64,000 nt of DNA from Pseudomonas sp. Root71 (GTDB lineage: Bacteria > Pseudomonadota > Gammaproteobacteria > Pseudomonadales > Pseudomonadaceae), in NCBI RefSeq assembly GCF_001429045.1, contig NZ_LMHY01000011.1, positions 1,117 to 65,116 on the forward strand, read 5' to 3'. The position numbers and the translations under genes were made by a program. The first letter of the stretch is position 1, and each line of letters begins with the position of its first letter. Under the pieces are notes generated by a model, which was not told where the DNA came from, ran no database searches, and worked only from the letters and a program-made list of their open reading frames with translations. Below are positions 53,220-62,664 of this stretch, one piece after another.

Positions 53220-55121
53220 CTACTGCACCCAACGTTGCAGAATTTGCTGCAGATCAGTCCGTTTGAACGGCTTGGCCAGGTAATCGTTCATCCCCGCCGA
53301 CAGGCAGGCTTCGCGATCGCCCTGCAAGGCGTTGGCGGTCAGGGCGATGATCGGCAGGTCGGTGCAACCGGGTAGCTTGCGGATTTGTCGGGTGGCTTCA
53401 TAGCCATCGATGATCGGCAAGCGGCAATCCATCAGGATCGCTTCGAAAATCAGGCTTTCGGCACTGCGTACCGCCTGCGCGCCGTCGGCGGCGACACTGA
53501 CCTTGAAGCCCAGGCTGCGCAACATGGCTTCGATGACCGTCTGGTTAACCGGGTTGTCTTCGACCAACAGCACATTGCGCCCTTCGCCGTTGCTGTTGCG
53601 CGATTGCGCGCGAGGGGGCAACAGCGGTTGTGTCTGCTGGTGCAGTGCCAGGGGAATTTCCAGGGTGAACACCGAACCGCGGCCTTCCTCACTCTGCGCG
53701 CGCAAGGTGCCGCCCATGCGTTCGGCCAGGGTACGGGCTATCGGCAGGCCCAGCCCCGTGCCGCCGTAGCGTCTCGAGATAGAGCTGTCGGCCTGCTGGA
53801 AAGCGTTGAACATCAATTCCAGGCTTTGCGCCGGGATGCCGATGCCGCTGTCGCGCACGGTGCAGGTGAACCACAGCAACTCGTGGTCCAGCGACTGCCA
53901 CTGCGCCTCGATGGTGACGCGGCCCTTTTCGGTGAACTTCAGCGCGTTGCCAACCAGGTTGACCAGTATCTGCCGGATACGCGTCGGGTCGCCCTTGACC
54001 TGCAAGCCGCGCATGTCGTCGGGGATCATCAGTTGCAGGTCCAGACGGCGTTGCACGGCGCTGTGCTGGAACGACTGGGCGCAACTGCCGATCAGATCGG
54101 CGAGGTTGAACGCAATGTGCTCCAGTTCCAGCTCTGAACGTTCGATCCGCGAGAAATCCAGGATGTCGTTGATGACCTTGAGCAAGTGCTCGGTGGACTC
54201 CGAGGCCAGCGCCGCGTACTCCACCTGTTCCTCGGTCATGTCGGTGGTTTCCAGCAACTGCAGCATGCCCAGTACGCCATTCATCGGCGTGCGCAGTTCA
54301 TGGCTCATCATGGCGAGGAAATCGGATTTTGCGTTGTTGGCCTTTTCCGCTTCTTCACGGGTCTGGATCAGTTGCGCCATGGCCTGATGCTGTTCGCGGC
54401 TGGCCTGCTCGAGACCGCTGGCGAGGTTGTTGATGTGTTGCGACAGCGCCCCCAGCTCGGTGTCGTCGACTATGGGCAGCGGTGTCTTGTAGTCGCCTTC
54501 CTGGATCGCCTTGACGGCATTGCCGATATCACGGATCGGTTGCGACAGGCTGCCCGCCAGGCGCCGGGCCACGAGGAAGGTAAACAGCAGGGCAAACAGC
54601 GCCAGGATGGCCGCCTTGAGCACGATTTCCTGTTGGCGCCGGCTGAAGGCGTCGTTGGACAGCCCGACGATCACCCGGCCCAGATAGTCTTCTGTGGGGG
54701 CGGCAGTGGCGGTTTTGCTGCTCTGGAAAAAATCATTGTGCAACGCGATGCGCTGGAGCCGTATCGGTGCCTGGAACACTTCGAGTTGTAGCGCGCGATT
54801 GTGGTGTTCGTTTGGTTGTTCGACGTACACCAGAACCCGGTTGGCGCTGTCCTGGATTTCCAGAAAGCTCACGTTGGGTGTGGCCAGCGTCGCCTTGAGC
54901 AAGGTTTCGAGCACTTCGATGTTGCCCGAAATCACTCCGTATTCGGTGGCCGGGGCCAGTTGATTGGCGATCAACTGCCCGGTGTGGGTGATTTCCTGAC
55001 GCAGATCCTGAATGCGCACGAACGTGAAGAAACTGATCAGCAACAAGGTCAGCAGCAGCGCAGGGCCAAGGCTGATGAGTTGGGTGCGGGTGTTGATGTC
55101 CCAGCGACGGCGCAAGCTCAT
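53220..55121 (-). CDS. Hybrid histidine kinase, GacS-like input, no HPt (PA1611-type)
   Basis: A 633-residue kinase. TM1 is at about 15-36, a periplasmic region at 40-165 that resembles the GacS sensor in layout, TM2 at about 168-186 and HAMP. The H box has H274 (MMSHELRTPMNG). N and G boxes are intact ([26 protein letters not shown]). The receiver (about 515-632) has D565 (ILMDCRLPIIDG). There is no HPt domain, so the phosphate must pass to a separate HPt. Position beside fabA matches P. aeruginosa PA1611, which interacts with RetS in the Gac network. It overlaps the upstream binding-protein gene (ATGA). Confidence 0.87.
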   Translation of the reverse strand: MSLRRRWDINTRTQLISLGPALLLTLLLISFFTFVRIQDLRQEITHTGQLIANQLAPATEYGVISGNIEVLETLLKATLATPNVSFLEIQDSANRVLVYVEQPNEHHNRALQLEVFQAPIRLQRIALHNDFFQSSKTATAAPTEDYLGRVIVGLSNDAFSRRQQEIVLKAAILALFALLFTFLVARRLAGSLSQPIRDIGNAVKAIQEGDYKTPLPIVDDTELGALSQHINNLASGLEQASREQHQAMAQLIQTREEAEKANNAKSDFLAMMSHELRTPMNGVLGMLQLLETTDMTEEQVEYAALASESTEHLLKVINDILDFSRIERSELELEHIAFNLADLIGSCAQSFQHSAVQRRLDLQLMIPDDMRGLQVKGDPTRIRQILVNLVGNALKFTEKGRVTIEAQWQSLDHELLWFTCTVRDSGIGIPAQSLELMFNAFQQADSSISRRYGGTGLGLPIARTLAERMGGTLRAQSEEGRGSVFTLEIPLALHQQTQPLLPPRAQSRNSNGEGRNVLLVEDNPVNQTVIEAMLRSLGFKVSVAADGAQAVRSAESLIFEAILMDCRLPIIDGYEATRQIRKLPGCTDLPIIALTANALQGDREACLSAGMNDYLAKPFKRTDLQQILQRWVQ

Positions 55122-56050
55122 GGGCGGCGTTCTCCTTCAGCCAGCAGTGTGGCGACAGACGTTTCGTCTATCTGTTCGATGCCCAATGAACGTGCCACCT
55201 GCGGATTGCTCGCGACCTTGAATCGATGGGGATAGAGCGTGCGCGGCCAGGTGGCAGGTGGCCGGTCGAGCAATTCGTCGAGGACCGCCAGCCAGTCGCT
55301 CTGGTCGCTATAAGTGCTGGCCAGGCTCCCGGCCTTGACGAATCCGGCGTTGGGTCCGATCAGCGCCACTTGCCGCGAGTAGCTGCTCAGCAGCAGGTTC
55401 TTTGCGGTTTGCGGGTTGTACAGGTCGGCATCGTCCAGACCCAGCAACACGTCGCTTTTGCTTAGCAGTGCTTGTAGTGGACGACTGTCGTGAATGTTGT
55501 CCCAGCGCTGGGTGACCACTTCAAGACCCAGGGGGAGGGCGGCCTGACGCAGCTCATTCAAGAGGAATTCACTGTGGGTGTCGTAGAGCACGCCGATGCG
55601 TCTGGCCTGAGGCAACAGGGTGCGGGTCAAGCGTAACTGGCGGTCCAGTGGCGGATCGCTCCATAGCAGGCAAAGGCGCGCAGGCAACGTGTTGTTCAAG
55701 CGTTGCCGGGCTTGCAGGCGGCTGATGCGCAATACGAGAGTCGCCGGGCCCTGGGTGTTCTGCAGGCGCCAGTCGAGGCTGGGCAGGTCGAGCAGTATCA
55801 AGCGGATGTTTTCCGGCAGCTTGTCCGGTATCGGCATTTTGGCCAGCGTCTGGAAGCGTACGTTATCGCGTGGTCGCAACTCGCTCAGGGCCTGGGTAAA
55901 CGCCCGCACAGCCGGGCTGTCTTCGGCCCCCGTGAGCAAAATGTCGGCCGCGTTACTCGCCAGGCTGCCCAGCAGGCCGCTTGTCAGCAGGCAGAGTATG
56001 GCCAGCAGCCGACCCAGGGTCGGTATTGCGCAGGCTGGACGATTCGGCAT
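55118..56050 (-). CDS. Periplasmic ABC-type substrate-binding protein
   Basis: A 310-residue protein with a signal peptide (hydrophobic LLAILCLLTSGLLGSL, cleavage near SNA-ADI). Two alpha/beta lobes of the ABC substrate-binding type are visible (ARRIGVLYDTHSEFLLNELRQAALPLGLEVV then SDVLLGLDDADLYNPQT). No permease or ATPase genes accompany it. Instead it lies between a TonB-dependent receptor and a hybrid kinase, with 1-base spacing to the former and a 4-base overlap with the latter. It may present a ligand to the kinase rather than to a transporter. Confidence 0.8.
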   Translation of the reverse strand: MPNRPACAIPTLGRLLAILCLLTSGLLGSLASNAADILLTGAEDSPAVRAFTQALSELRPRDNVRFQTLAKMPIPDKLPENIRLILLDLPSLDWRLQNTQGPATLVLRISRLQARQRLNNTLPARLCLLWSDPPLDRQLRLTRTLLPQARRIGVLYDTHSEFLLNELRQAALPLGLEVVTQRWDNIHDSRPLQALLSKSDVLLGLDDADLYNPQTAKNLLLSSYSRQVALIGPNAGFVKAGSLASTYSDQSDWLAVLDELLDRPPATWPRTLYPHRFKVASNPQVARSLGIEQIDETSVATLLAEGERRP

Positions 56051-56051
56051 C

Positions 56052-58175
56052 TTAAAGCTCCAGCTCCGCGCTGAAGTACATCACGTGGCGCTGGTCATAA
56101 TTGTTGTCGATGAAGGTGGTCGGCTGATTGTCCAGCCGTTGCTGGAGCACTCCGGCCAGTTCAAGGCTGGTCTTGCCCAAGGCGATACGTTTGGCGATGC
56201 GCACATCGACCCGTTCGAAGCGGTAGCCGTTGAGGGCATCATCGCCATAATAGAAAAGCGCACTGTTCCAGCCTTGGCCCCAATCGCGCAGCCATCCGGC
56301 CGAGCCACTGTTGCTTGCAGTCTGCCTGGCATCCAGCGGATTGCTGGCGTCCGTATCGACGTAGGCATAGGTCAGGCGCAGGCGATCGAGGCTGCCGATA
56401 CGCCAGTCGAGCTGGGTTTCGACCCCCGAAAAACGCGCCTTGTTGGCGTTGCTGGCGATGTACTGATTATTGCGCAGCGGTTCACTGATCATGCCGGTGA
56501 TTTCGTCGTGGAACAGCTTCACGTCGAGCGCCAGCCCCGGTTCGGGAAAATAGCCGTTGTAGCCCAGCTCCCGGGAGCGCATGTGCTCTTGATCGAGGTC
56601 GCCGGGGCCACGGGTCTTGACGAAATAGCGGGCGCTGGATTGGCCAAAGGCGCCGGGCTTGAGGTTAGTGACCTGATAACTCCAGTTGACGTTGTTCTCG
56701 AACATGTCCGGCGAACGGACGGCCTCGGAGTACACCGCACGCAAGCCATGGCGCGGATTGATCAGGTAGTTGACCGCCATGCGAGGTGTCAGTGAGCTGC
56801 CGATCAATCGGGTGTCCTCGAACATGGCACCGCCTTGCAGCAGCCAGTGTTCGGTGGCACGCCACTCGAACTGGCCGAACGCGCGCCAGATGGTGTCATC
56901 GAGCGTGCCATTGAAGTAAGTCTCGGAATCGGCCCGGTCGTAACGATAGTTCAAACCGCTGACCAGCCGCAGGTTATCGGCAAGGCTCAGGGTGTCCTGC
57001 AGTTCGAGGTCGTAGCGCGACTCTCGGGTGCTCTGGTCGATGTCGCCGCAAACGGTCTGGCTCGCGCCGTTACGCCATTGATCGAGCACCTGATTGGCCA
57101 GCGCCTGCTCGGCGGGCGTGCCGGCCGGCGCGCCAGGGCCGATGAAACGCGTGATATTGCGGGCCAGGCGTTCGGTGTAGTTCGGGTTCAATTGCCAGAG
57201 TTCGGTCAGTTGCGGGCTGAAGGATATTTCAGCATCGCAGGCGCGCCAGGTTTGCTGGCGATCCCAGTGTTGGGCCGAACCCTGGATATACAGGCTGTGG
57301 TCGGGATTGATGTCCAGATTCCAGCGCAATGAACCGGCGTAGTCCTTGGCGGTGACGTCGGAGTCGTTGCCCGCGCGGGTAATCCCCGGGAACACCGGCC
57401 GGTAGGTATAGGGTCGCTGGTTGGTGCCGTCCTTGGCATTCAACTGCCAGTCGAGGCTTTGCCGTTCGTCGAGGCTCTGGCTGACGGCGAGATTGAAGCG
57501 ATCAAGGCGACGGCTGTCATGGTAGTCCGCGCCGGTTCGGTCGGTGTCGAAGCCGTCGTCTTGCTGGCCGGACAGGGACAGGCGCATGTCACCGTCTTCC
57601 CAGCCCAGGCCCTGGCTGGCGTAAAAGTCGTTGATGCCGCGCTGGCCCCGGGTGACCTTCATGCGTGTACCGTGACTGTCGGCCGGCCGCCGGGTAATGA
57701 TGTTGACCACCGCCATCAGGGCATTGGCGCCGTAGCTGACGGTATTCGGCCCGCGAAAGACTTCAATGCGCTCGATGTCCTCCATGGCCACCGGAATGTC
57801 GCTCCAGTCCACGGTGGCCAGGCCGGCGCGATACACCGAGCGCCCGTCGATCAGCACTTGCATGCGTCGCGCTTCAGTTGCGTTGGTGCCGTGGTAGTTC
57901 ACCGCTGCCTGGTTGCCGCTGATGTTGCCGACCATCATTCCCGGCACCAGGCGCAGCAATTCGCTGATGTCGCGGGCACCGCTGGCGTGGACCAGGGCGC
58001 TGTCGATCACCGTCATGCTTCCCGGTACGGCCGCCGGCGACTGCTTCAGGCGCGTGGCGGTGAGCACTTGCGGCAGCGGTTCACTGTCCAGGAACAAGTC
58101 GTCGGCCAGCGCCGGCGAGCTGAAAATCAGCGCCAGTAACAGAGGCGAACGCGGCGAAGGAGAGCCCGGAGACAC
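56052..58175 (-). CDS. TonB-dependent outer membrane receptor
   Basis: A 707-residue protein starting at a GTG. It has a short signal peptide (LLLALIFSSPALA). The plug domain (about 35-150) includes PQVLTATRLKQSPAAVPGSMTVI, then MQVLIDGRSVYR and IERIEVFRGPNTVSYGANALMAVVNIITRRP. The 22-strand barrel ends in YFSAELEL. Two cysteines in the extracellular part (WRACDAE, QTVCGD) may form a disulfide. The ligand is unknown. There is no Fur-box-like sequence that I can see. It heads a tight three-gene set with a binding protein and a hybrid kinase. Confidence 0.85.
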   Translation of the reverse strand: MSPGSPSPRSPLLLALIFSSPALADDLFLDSEPLPQVLTATRLKQSPAAVPGSMTVIDSALVHASGARDISELLRLVPGMMVGNISGNQAAVNYHGTNATEARRMQVLIDGRSVYRAGLATVDWSDIPVAMEDIERIEVFRGPNTVSYGANALMAVVNIITRRPADSHGTRMKVTRGQRGINDFYASQGLGWEDGDMRLSLSGQQDDGFDTDRTGADYHDSRRLDRFNLAVSQSLDERQSLDWQLNAKDGTNQRPYTYRPVFPGITRAGNDSDVTAKDYAGSLRWNLDINPDHSLYIQGSAQHWDRQQTWRACDAEISFSPQLTELWQLNPNYTERLARNITRFIGPGAPAGTPAEQALANQVLDQWRNGASQTVCGDIDQSTRESRYDLELQDTLSLADNLRLVSGLNYRYDRADSETYFNGTLDDTIWRAFGQFEWRATEHWLLQGGAMFEDTRLIGSSLTPRMAVNYLINPRHGLRAVYSEAVRSPDMFENNVNWSYQVTNLKPGAFGQSSARYFVKTRGPGDLDQEHMRSRELGYNGYFPEPGLALDVKLFHDEITGMISEPLRNNQYIASNANKARFSGVETQLDWRIGSLDRLRLTYAYVDTDASNPLDARQTASNSGSAGWLRDWGQGWNSALFYYGDDALNGYRFERVDVRIAKRIALGKTSLELAGVLQQRLDNQPTTFIDNNYDQRHVMYFSAELEL

Positions 58176-58370
58176 AACAGATCCCTGTCAGTGATTGTTG
58201 GCGCGCATGTTAACCGAGCCGAATGACTTTTCCATTCACGATGTCGGCATTTTCCTCGGTTTTATTGCTCTTCTTCCTACTGGTGCAGGTATTTGATGCC
58301 GGGGCTGGCCGCCGATGGGCTGCCCCGTATAATGCCGACATCGCCACTGGTATGGATTAACGGATTGCAT

Positions 58371-59396
58371 ATGACTGAACAGCGCCCGATTGCGGTCCTG
58401 GGAGGCGGAAGTTTTGGAACCGCCGTGGCTAATCTGCTGGCCGAGAACGGGCATCAGGTCCTTCAGTGGATGCGTGACCCCGAACAGGCCGAGGCCATTC
58501 GGGTCAATCGCGAGAACCCGCGTTACCTCAAAGGCATCAAGATTCTGCCCGGCGTTACGCCGGTCACCGACCTGCAAGCCACCCTGGACGCCTGCGACCT
58601 GTGTTTCGTCGCGTTGCCCTCCAGCGCGCTGCGCTCGGTGCTGGTGCCGCACGCTGAACGCTTGACCGGCAAATTGCTGGTGAGCCTGACCAAAGGCATC
58701 GAAGCCCACACGTTCAAGTTGATGAGCGAGATCCTCGAAGAGATCGCCCCGCAGGCGCGCATCGGCGTCCTGTCCGGACCCAACCTGGCCCGTGAAATCG
58801 CCGAGCACGCGCTGACCGCCACGGTGGTCGCCAGTGAAGACGAAGAACTCTGCCAGCAGGTTCAGGCCGCGCTGCACGGGCGCACCTTTCGTGTGTACGC
58901 CAGCGCCGACCGTTTCGGCGTGGAGTTGGGCGGGGCGTTGAAAAACGTCTACGCGATCATCGCCGGCATGGCGGTGGCGCTGGGCATGGGGGAAAATACC
59001 AAGAGCATGCTGATCACCCGGGCATTGGCGGAAATGACCCGCTTCGCGGTGAATCAGGGCGCCAACCCGATGACCTTCCTGGGGCTGGCGGGCGTGGGCG
59101 ATCTGATCGTGACCTGTTCGTCGCCCAAGAGCCGCAACTATCAGGTCGGCTTCGCCCTCGGCCAGGGCCTGAGCCTGGACGAGGCGGTCACGCGCCTGGG
59201 TGAAGTCGCCGAAGGGGTCAACACCCTTAAAGTACTCAAGGCCAAGGCCCAGGAGGTTGGTGTGTACATGCCGCTGGTCGCCGGGCTGCACGCGATCCTG
59301 TTCGAGGGCCGCACGCTGGAGCAGGTCATCGGTCTGTTAATGCGTGGCGAGCCGAAAACCGACGTCGACTTTATTTCCACCAGTGGTTTCAACTAA
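58371..59396 (+). CDS. gpsA: NAD(P)-dependent glycerol-3-phosphate dehydrogenase GpsA
   Basis: A 341-residue protein. The N-terminal Rossmann motif is [17 protein letters not shown] (about 9-25). The catalytic Lys is in [26 protein letters not shown] and [14 protein letters not shown] are typical. It makes sn-glycerol-3-phosphate for phospholipids. The ATG at 58371 fits the homologous N-terminus. It begins an operon with the DUF4389 gene and sixA. Confidence 0.95.
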   Translation: MTEQRPIAVLGGGSFGTAVANLLAENGHQVLQWMRDPEQAEAIRVNRENPRYLKGIKILPGVTPVTDLQATLDACDLCFVALPSSALRSVLVPHAERLTGKLLVSLTKGIEAHTFKLMSEILEEIAPQARIGVLSGPNLAREIAEHALTATVVASEDEELCQQVQAALHGRTFRVYASADRFGVELGGALKNVYAIIAGMAVALGMGENTKSMLITRALAEMTRFAVNQGANPMTFLGLAGVGDLIVTCSSPKSRNYQVGFALGQGLSLDEAVTRLGEVAEGVNTLKVLKAKAQEVGVYMPLVAGLHAILFEGRTLEQVIGLLMRGEPKTDVDFISTSGFN

Positions 59397-59427
59397 TCAC
59401 GCTTGCCAGAAAAGCAGGGAGTTGCGC

Positions 59428-59775
59428 ATGAACGATCCAAAAGTAGAAGCCAAGTACGAGTCTATCCTGCTGCGGGTGCTGTGGATGATCCTCTTCGTGC
59501 TGGTGTGGCAAGTGGCGCAGTTCATCCTCGGCGCCGTCGTGCTGGTGCAGTTGATCTATCGTTTGTTCTATGGCGCCCCAAGCGCCAGCCTGATGAATTT
59601 CGGCGACAGCCTGAGCCAGTTTTTGGCGCAGATCGGTCGTTTCGGCAGCTTTCACAGCGACCAGAAGCCTTGGCCGTTCGCCGACTGGCCGACGCCGCGT
59701 ACACCGGAAGGCGAGGCGCCGCATGTCGTGGCACCGGCACCCCATCCGGCCCGAGATGAGGAACCCAAGCTATGA
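59428..59775 (+). CDS. DUF4389 membrane protein
   Basis: A 115-residue protein with one or two hydrophobic segments (VLWMILFVLVWQVAQFILGAVVLVQLIYRLFYG, 18-50), a short amphipathic region and a Pro-rich tail. It matches DUF4389, of unknown function. It lies 31 bases after gpsA. Its stop overlaps the sixA start (ATGA). Confidence 0.85.
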   Translation: MNDPKVEAKYESILLRVLWMILFVLVWQVAQFILGAVVLVQLIYRLFYGAPSASLMNFGDSLSQFLAQIGRFGSFHSDQKPWPFADWPTPRTPEGEAPHVVAPAPHPARDEEPKL

Positions 59776-60227
59776 AACTCTGGGTATTGCGTCATGGTGA
59801 AGCTGTACCACACGGTTCCCGCCCCCACGATTCGGAGCGGGAATTGACGGATAACGGTCGTAAGGAAGTATTGAAAGTCGCCGCAGAGCTGGTGGGTCAG
59901 CCGCTGACCGGCATTTACGCCAGCCCGTACCTGCGAGCGCAGCAAACAGCGCAACTGGTACGAGAGGCGTTGGGTTTCGAACCGGAAATCCGCACCGTCG
60001 AGTGGCTGACACCGGACACGGAACCGGACAAGGTGGCCGAACAGATGGTCGCGGTAAGCAACGTGCTGCTGGTCAGTCACAACCCGCTGGTGGGGAATCT
60101 GTTGAGCTACCTGCAGCATGGTGCCGGGCATCTGCCAGAGCGGATCAGCACCGCCGGCCTGGCCGAGCTCGAGAGCAATGAGTTGTTGGTCGGGTCGATG
60201 AGGCTCAACGGCATCAAGCACCCATAA
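59772..60227 (+). CDS. sixA: Phosphohistidine phosphatase SixA
   Basis: A 151-residue histidine phosphatase. The catalytic motif is LRHGEAV (His8), with YASPYLRAQQTAQL and the second His in LLVSHNPLVG. SixA in E. coli removes phosphate from HPt or NPr histidines. Given the hybrid kinases nearby, an HPt substrate is plausible but untested. Translationally coupled to the DUF4389 gene. Confidence 0.93.
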   Translation: MKLWVLRHGEAVPHGSRPHDSERELTDNGRKEVLKVAAELVGQPLTGIYASPYLRAQQTAQLVREALGFEPEIRTVEWLTPDTEPDKVAEQMVAVSNVLLVSHNPLVGNLLSYLQHGAGHLPERISTAGLAELESNELLVGSMRLNGIKHP

Positions 60228-60234
60228 AAGCAAA

Positions 60235-60304
60235 GATCGCAGCCTGCGGCAGCTCCTACAAGATGCACGCCATTTCCATGTAGGAGCTGCCGCAGGCTGC
60301 GATC
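60235..60304. repeat. Inverted REP pair, GTAGGAGCTG family (outward order)
   Basis: GATCGCAGCCTGCGGCAGCTCCTAC and its complement, separated by about 20 bases, begin 8 bases after the sixA stop. Confidence 0.93.
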
Positions 60305-60332
60305 TATTGATTTTGTTTTTCCGTTAAAAATT

Positions 60333-60354
60333 CAACCAAGCACTTGCTTGGTTG
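60333..60354. promoter_or_regulatory. TetR-type operator palindrome upstream of acyl-CoA ligase
   Basis: CAACCAAGCA-CT-TGCTTGGTTG has perfect 10-base arms. It ends 40 bases before the ligase ATG, where it would overlap the promoter. The form is typical of TetR-family operators at fatty-acid genes. The regulator gene is not in the window. Confidence 0.65.
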
Positions 60355-60394
60355 ACTACGCTTGCTCCAGACCAAAAAAACAGGAGCGAGTCGC

Positions 60395-62062
60395 ATGTCT
60401 GCTGCTTTTCGTTTGCCGCTGGACGTTTTCTACGAGCGTGAGGCCCGTCATCCCCGCCAGCGCTTTCTGGTCCAGCCTGTCGGCGGTGGTCAGGTCGAGA
60501 CCTTGACCTGGGCCGATGTCGGTCATCAGGCACGCTGTGCGGCCCACTGGCTGCGAGCGCGGGAACTGCCGCAGGATAGCCATATCGCCCTGATCTCGAA
60601 AAACTGTGCGCACTGGATCATTGCCGACCTGGCGATCTGGATGGCCGGGCATGTCTCGGTGCCGCTGTACCCCAACCTGACCGCCGAGACCGTTGCCCAG
60701 GTACTCGAACATTCAGAAGCGGCGCTGGCATTCATCGGCAAGCTCGACGACTGGCCAGGCATGTCCCGTGGCGTCAGCTCCGACCTGCCGACCATCAGCC
60801 TGCCCCTGCATCCCCCAGGCGACTTTGATTTCAGCTGGACCGACCTGCAACGCAACTCGCCCATCCAGGACAATCCCAAGCCTGCCGCCGACCAACTGGC
60901 GACCATCATCTACACATCCGGCACCACGGGCATGCCCAAGGGCGTGATGCACAGCTTCGGCAATCTGGGGTTCGCCACCACACGCGGCACTGCGTTGTTC
61001 GGCCTCAACGAGTCGGACCGGCTGTTGTCCTACCTGCCGCTGTGCCACGTTGCCGAGCGGATGTTCGTCGAACTGGCGTCGATCTATACCGGCCAAACAG
61101 TGTTTTTCGCCGAGAGCCTCGACACCTTCCTCACCGACCTGAAGCGTGCGCGGCCGACCGCACTGTTTGGCGTGCCGCGCATCTGGACCAAATTCCAGAT
61201 GGGCGTGTACAGCAAGATCCCGGCAAAACGCCTCGACTTCCTGCTCGGCCTGCCGATCATCGGCAAACGGGTCGGGCATAAAGTCCTCGCCGGGTTGGGG
61301 CTGGATGCGTTGCGCATCGCCTTGTCCGGCGCGGCTCCGGTGCCGCAGACCTTGTTGCAGTGGTACCGCAAACTGGGGCTGGACGTGCTGGAGGTCTACG
61401 GCATGACCGAGAGTTGCGGCTACTCCCACATCGGCATGCCGGGCCAGAACAAACCGGGCTGGATCGGCAAGCCGTGTCCAGAGGTCGAAGTGCGGATTGC
61501 CGAGACGGGGGAGGTCATGGTGCGCAGTGGTGCGACCATGCTCGGGTATTACAAGGAGCCGGAAAAAACCGCCGACACCATTACCGAGGACGGCTTCCTG
61601 CGTACCGGCGACAAGGGCGAGGAGGACGCCGAAGGCAATCTGCGCCTGACCGGACGCTTGAAGGAGATCTTCAAGACCAGTAAAGGCAAGTACGTGGCTC
61701 CGGCACCGATTGAAAATCGCCTGGCCGTGCATTCGCGCATCGAACAGGTTTGCGTGGTGGGCGACGGCTTGAGTGCGCCGCTGGGGTTGTGCGTGTTGTC
61801 GGCGGTCGGCCAGCAGGATGCCGGCGGGGCCGCGCGCGCCGGCCTGCATTCGAGCCTGGAAAAACTCCTGGAAGAGGTCAACGGCGCCCTCGACAAGCAT
61901 GAACAGCTGCGACGCCTGGTGGTGGTCAAGGACAGTTGGGCCGTGGAAAACGGCTTTCTCACTCCGACCCTGAAGATCAAGCGCAACGTGATTGAAGCGG
62001 CTTACGGTGAGCGCTTTGAGGAATGGAGCGAGCGCAGCGAAGCGGTGCTGTGGCAGGATTGA
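60395..62062 (+). CDS. AMP-dependent acyl-CoA synthetase (long-chain type)
   Basis: A 555-residue ANL-superfamily ligase with ACAGGAG before the ATG. Motifs are TIIYTSGTTGMPKG (P-loop-like), YGMTESCG, YLRTGD-like FLRTGDKGE and the C-terminal LKIKRN hinge/lysine region. The closest group is the long-chain FadD15-type ligases (SDRLLSYLPLCHVAERM). It activates fatty or aryl acids to CoA thioesters with ATP. A thioesterase gene follows 32 bases downstream, an order seen at PA1617-1618. Confidence 0.9.
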   Translation: MSAAFRLPLDVFYEREARHPRQRFLVQPVGGGQVETLTWADVGHQARCAAHWLRARELPQDSHIALISKNCAHWIIADLAIWMAGHVSVPLYPNLTAETVAQVLEHSEAALAFIGKLDDWPGMSRGVSSDLPTISLPLHPPGDFDFSWTDLQRNSPIQDNPKPAADQLATIIYTSGTTGMPKGVMHSFGNLGFATTRGTALFGLNESDRLLSYLPLCHVAERMFVELASIYTGQTVFFAESLDTFLTDLKRARPTALFGVPRIWTKFQMGVYSKIPAKRLDFLLGLPIIGKRVGHKVLAGLGLDALRIALSGAAPVPQTLLQWYRKLGLDVLEVYGMTESCGYSHIGMPGQNKPGWIGKPCPEVEVRIAETGEVMVRSGATMLGYYKEPEKTADTITEDGFLRTGDKGEEDAEGNLRLTGRLKEIFKTSKGKYVAPAPIENRLAVHSRIEQVCVVGDGLSAPLGLCVLSAVGQQDAGGAARAGLHSSLEKLLEEVNGALDKHEQLRRLVVVKDSWAVENGFLTPTLKIKRNVIEAAYGERFEEWSERSEAVLWQD

Positions 62063-62094
62063 TCCACGAACAAAACCAACAAGGAACCTCTGCG

Positions 62095-62538
62095 ATGAGC
62101 CTGTGGCGCACCATCCCGAACATCGAGCAGTTGAACGCGATCCAGAAAAATACCATTGGCGAAGTGCTGGACATCCGTTTCGAAGCCTTCGACGACGAGT
62201 CCCTGACTGCCAGCATGGTCGTCGATCACCGCACCCATCAGCCTTATGGATTGCTGCATGGCGGTGCCTCGGTGGTGCTGGCCGAATCGGTCGGCTCGAT
62301 GGCCAGCTACCTGTGCATCGATGCCAGCAAATTCTATTGCGTGGGCCTGGAAATCAACGCCAACCATTTGCGCGGTCTGCGCAGCGGACGGGTGACGGCG
62401 GTGGCCAAGCCGATCCACATTGGCCGCACGACCCATGTCTGGGACATTCGGCTGACCAGCGATGAGGGCAAGGCCAGTTGCGTGTCGCGACTGACCATGG
62501 CGGTGGTGCCGTTGGGTGAGAATCCGCCGGTACGTTGA
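62095..62538 (+). CDS. Hotdog-fold acyl-CoA thioesterase
   Basis: A 147-residue protein of the PaaI/YdiI branch. HQPYGLLHGGASVVLAESVGSMAS (about 46-69) contains the catalytic Glu and HGG turn. AKPIHIGRTTHVWDIRL is the central strand. AAGGAACC precedes the ATG. It probably hydrolyses acyl- or aroyl-CoA from the ligase upstream. The pair may set free-acid/CoA levels. Confidence 0.9.
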   Translation: MSLWRTIPNIEQLNAIQKNTIGEVLDIRFEAFDDESLTASMVVDHRTHQPYGLLHGGASVVLAESVGSMASYLCIDASKFYCVGLEINANHLRGLRSGRVTAVAKPIHIGRTTHVWDIRLTSDEGKASCVSRLTMAVVPLGENPPVR

Positions 62539-62554
62539 CGGTTTGAAATCAAAA

Positions 62555-62579
62555 GATCGCAGCCTGCGGCAGCTCCTAC
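62555..62579 (-). repeat. Single REP element, GTAGGAGCTG family
   Basis: One copy only, ending GCAGCTCCTAC, after the thioesterase stop. No inverted partner is present nearby. Confidence 0.9.
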
Positions 62580-62664
62580 CACCATTCCTGGTAGTTATGG
62601 TCATTGCTGTAGGACGCGGTCTTGCGGACAATCAACGCCTGTTCTAACTCATGGATTTGCAGGT

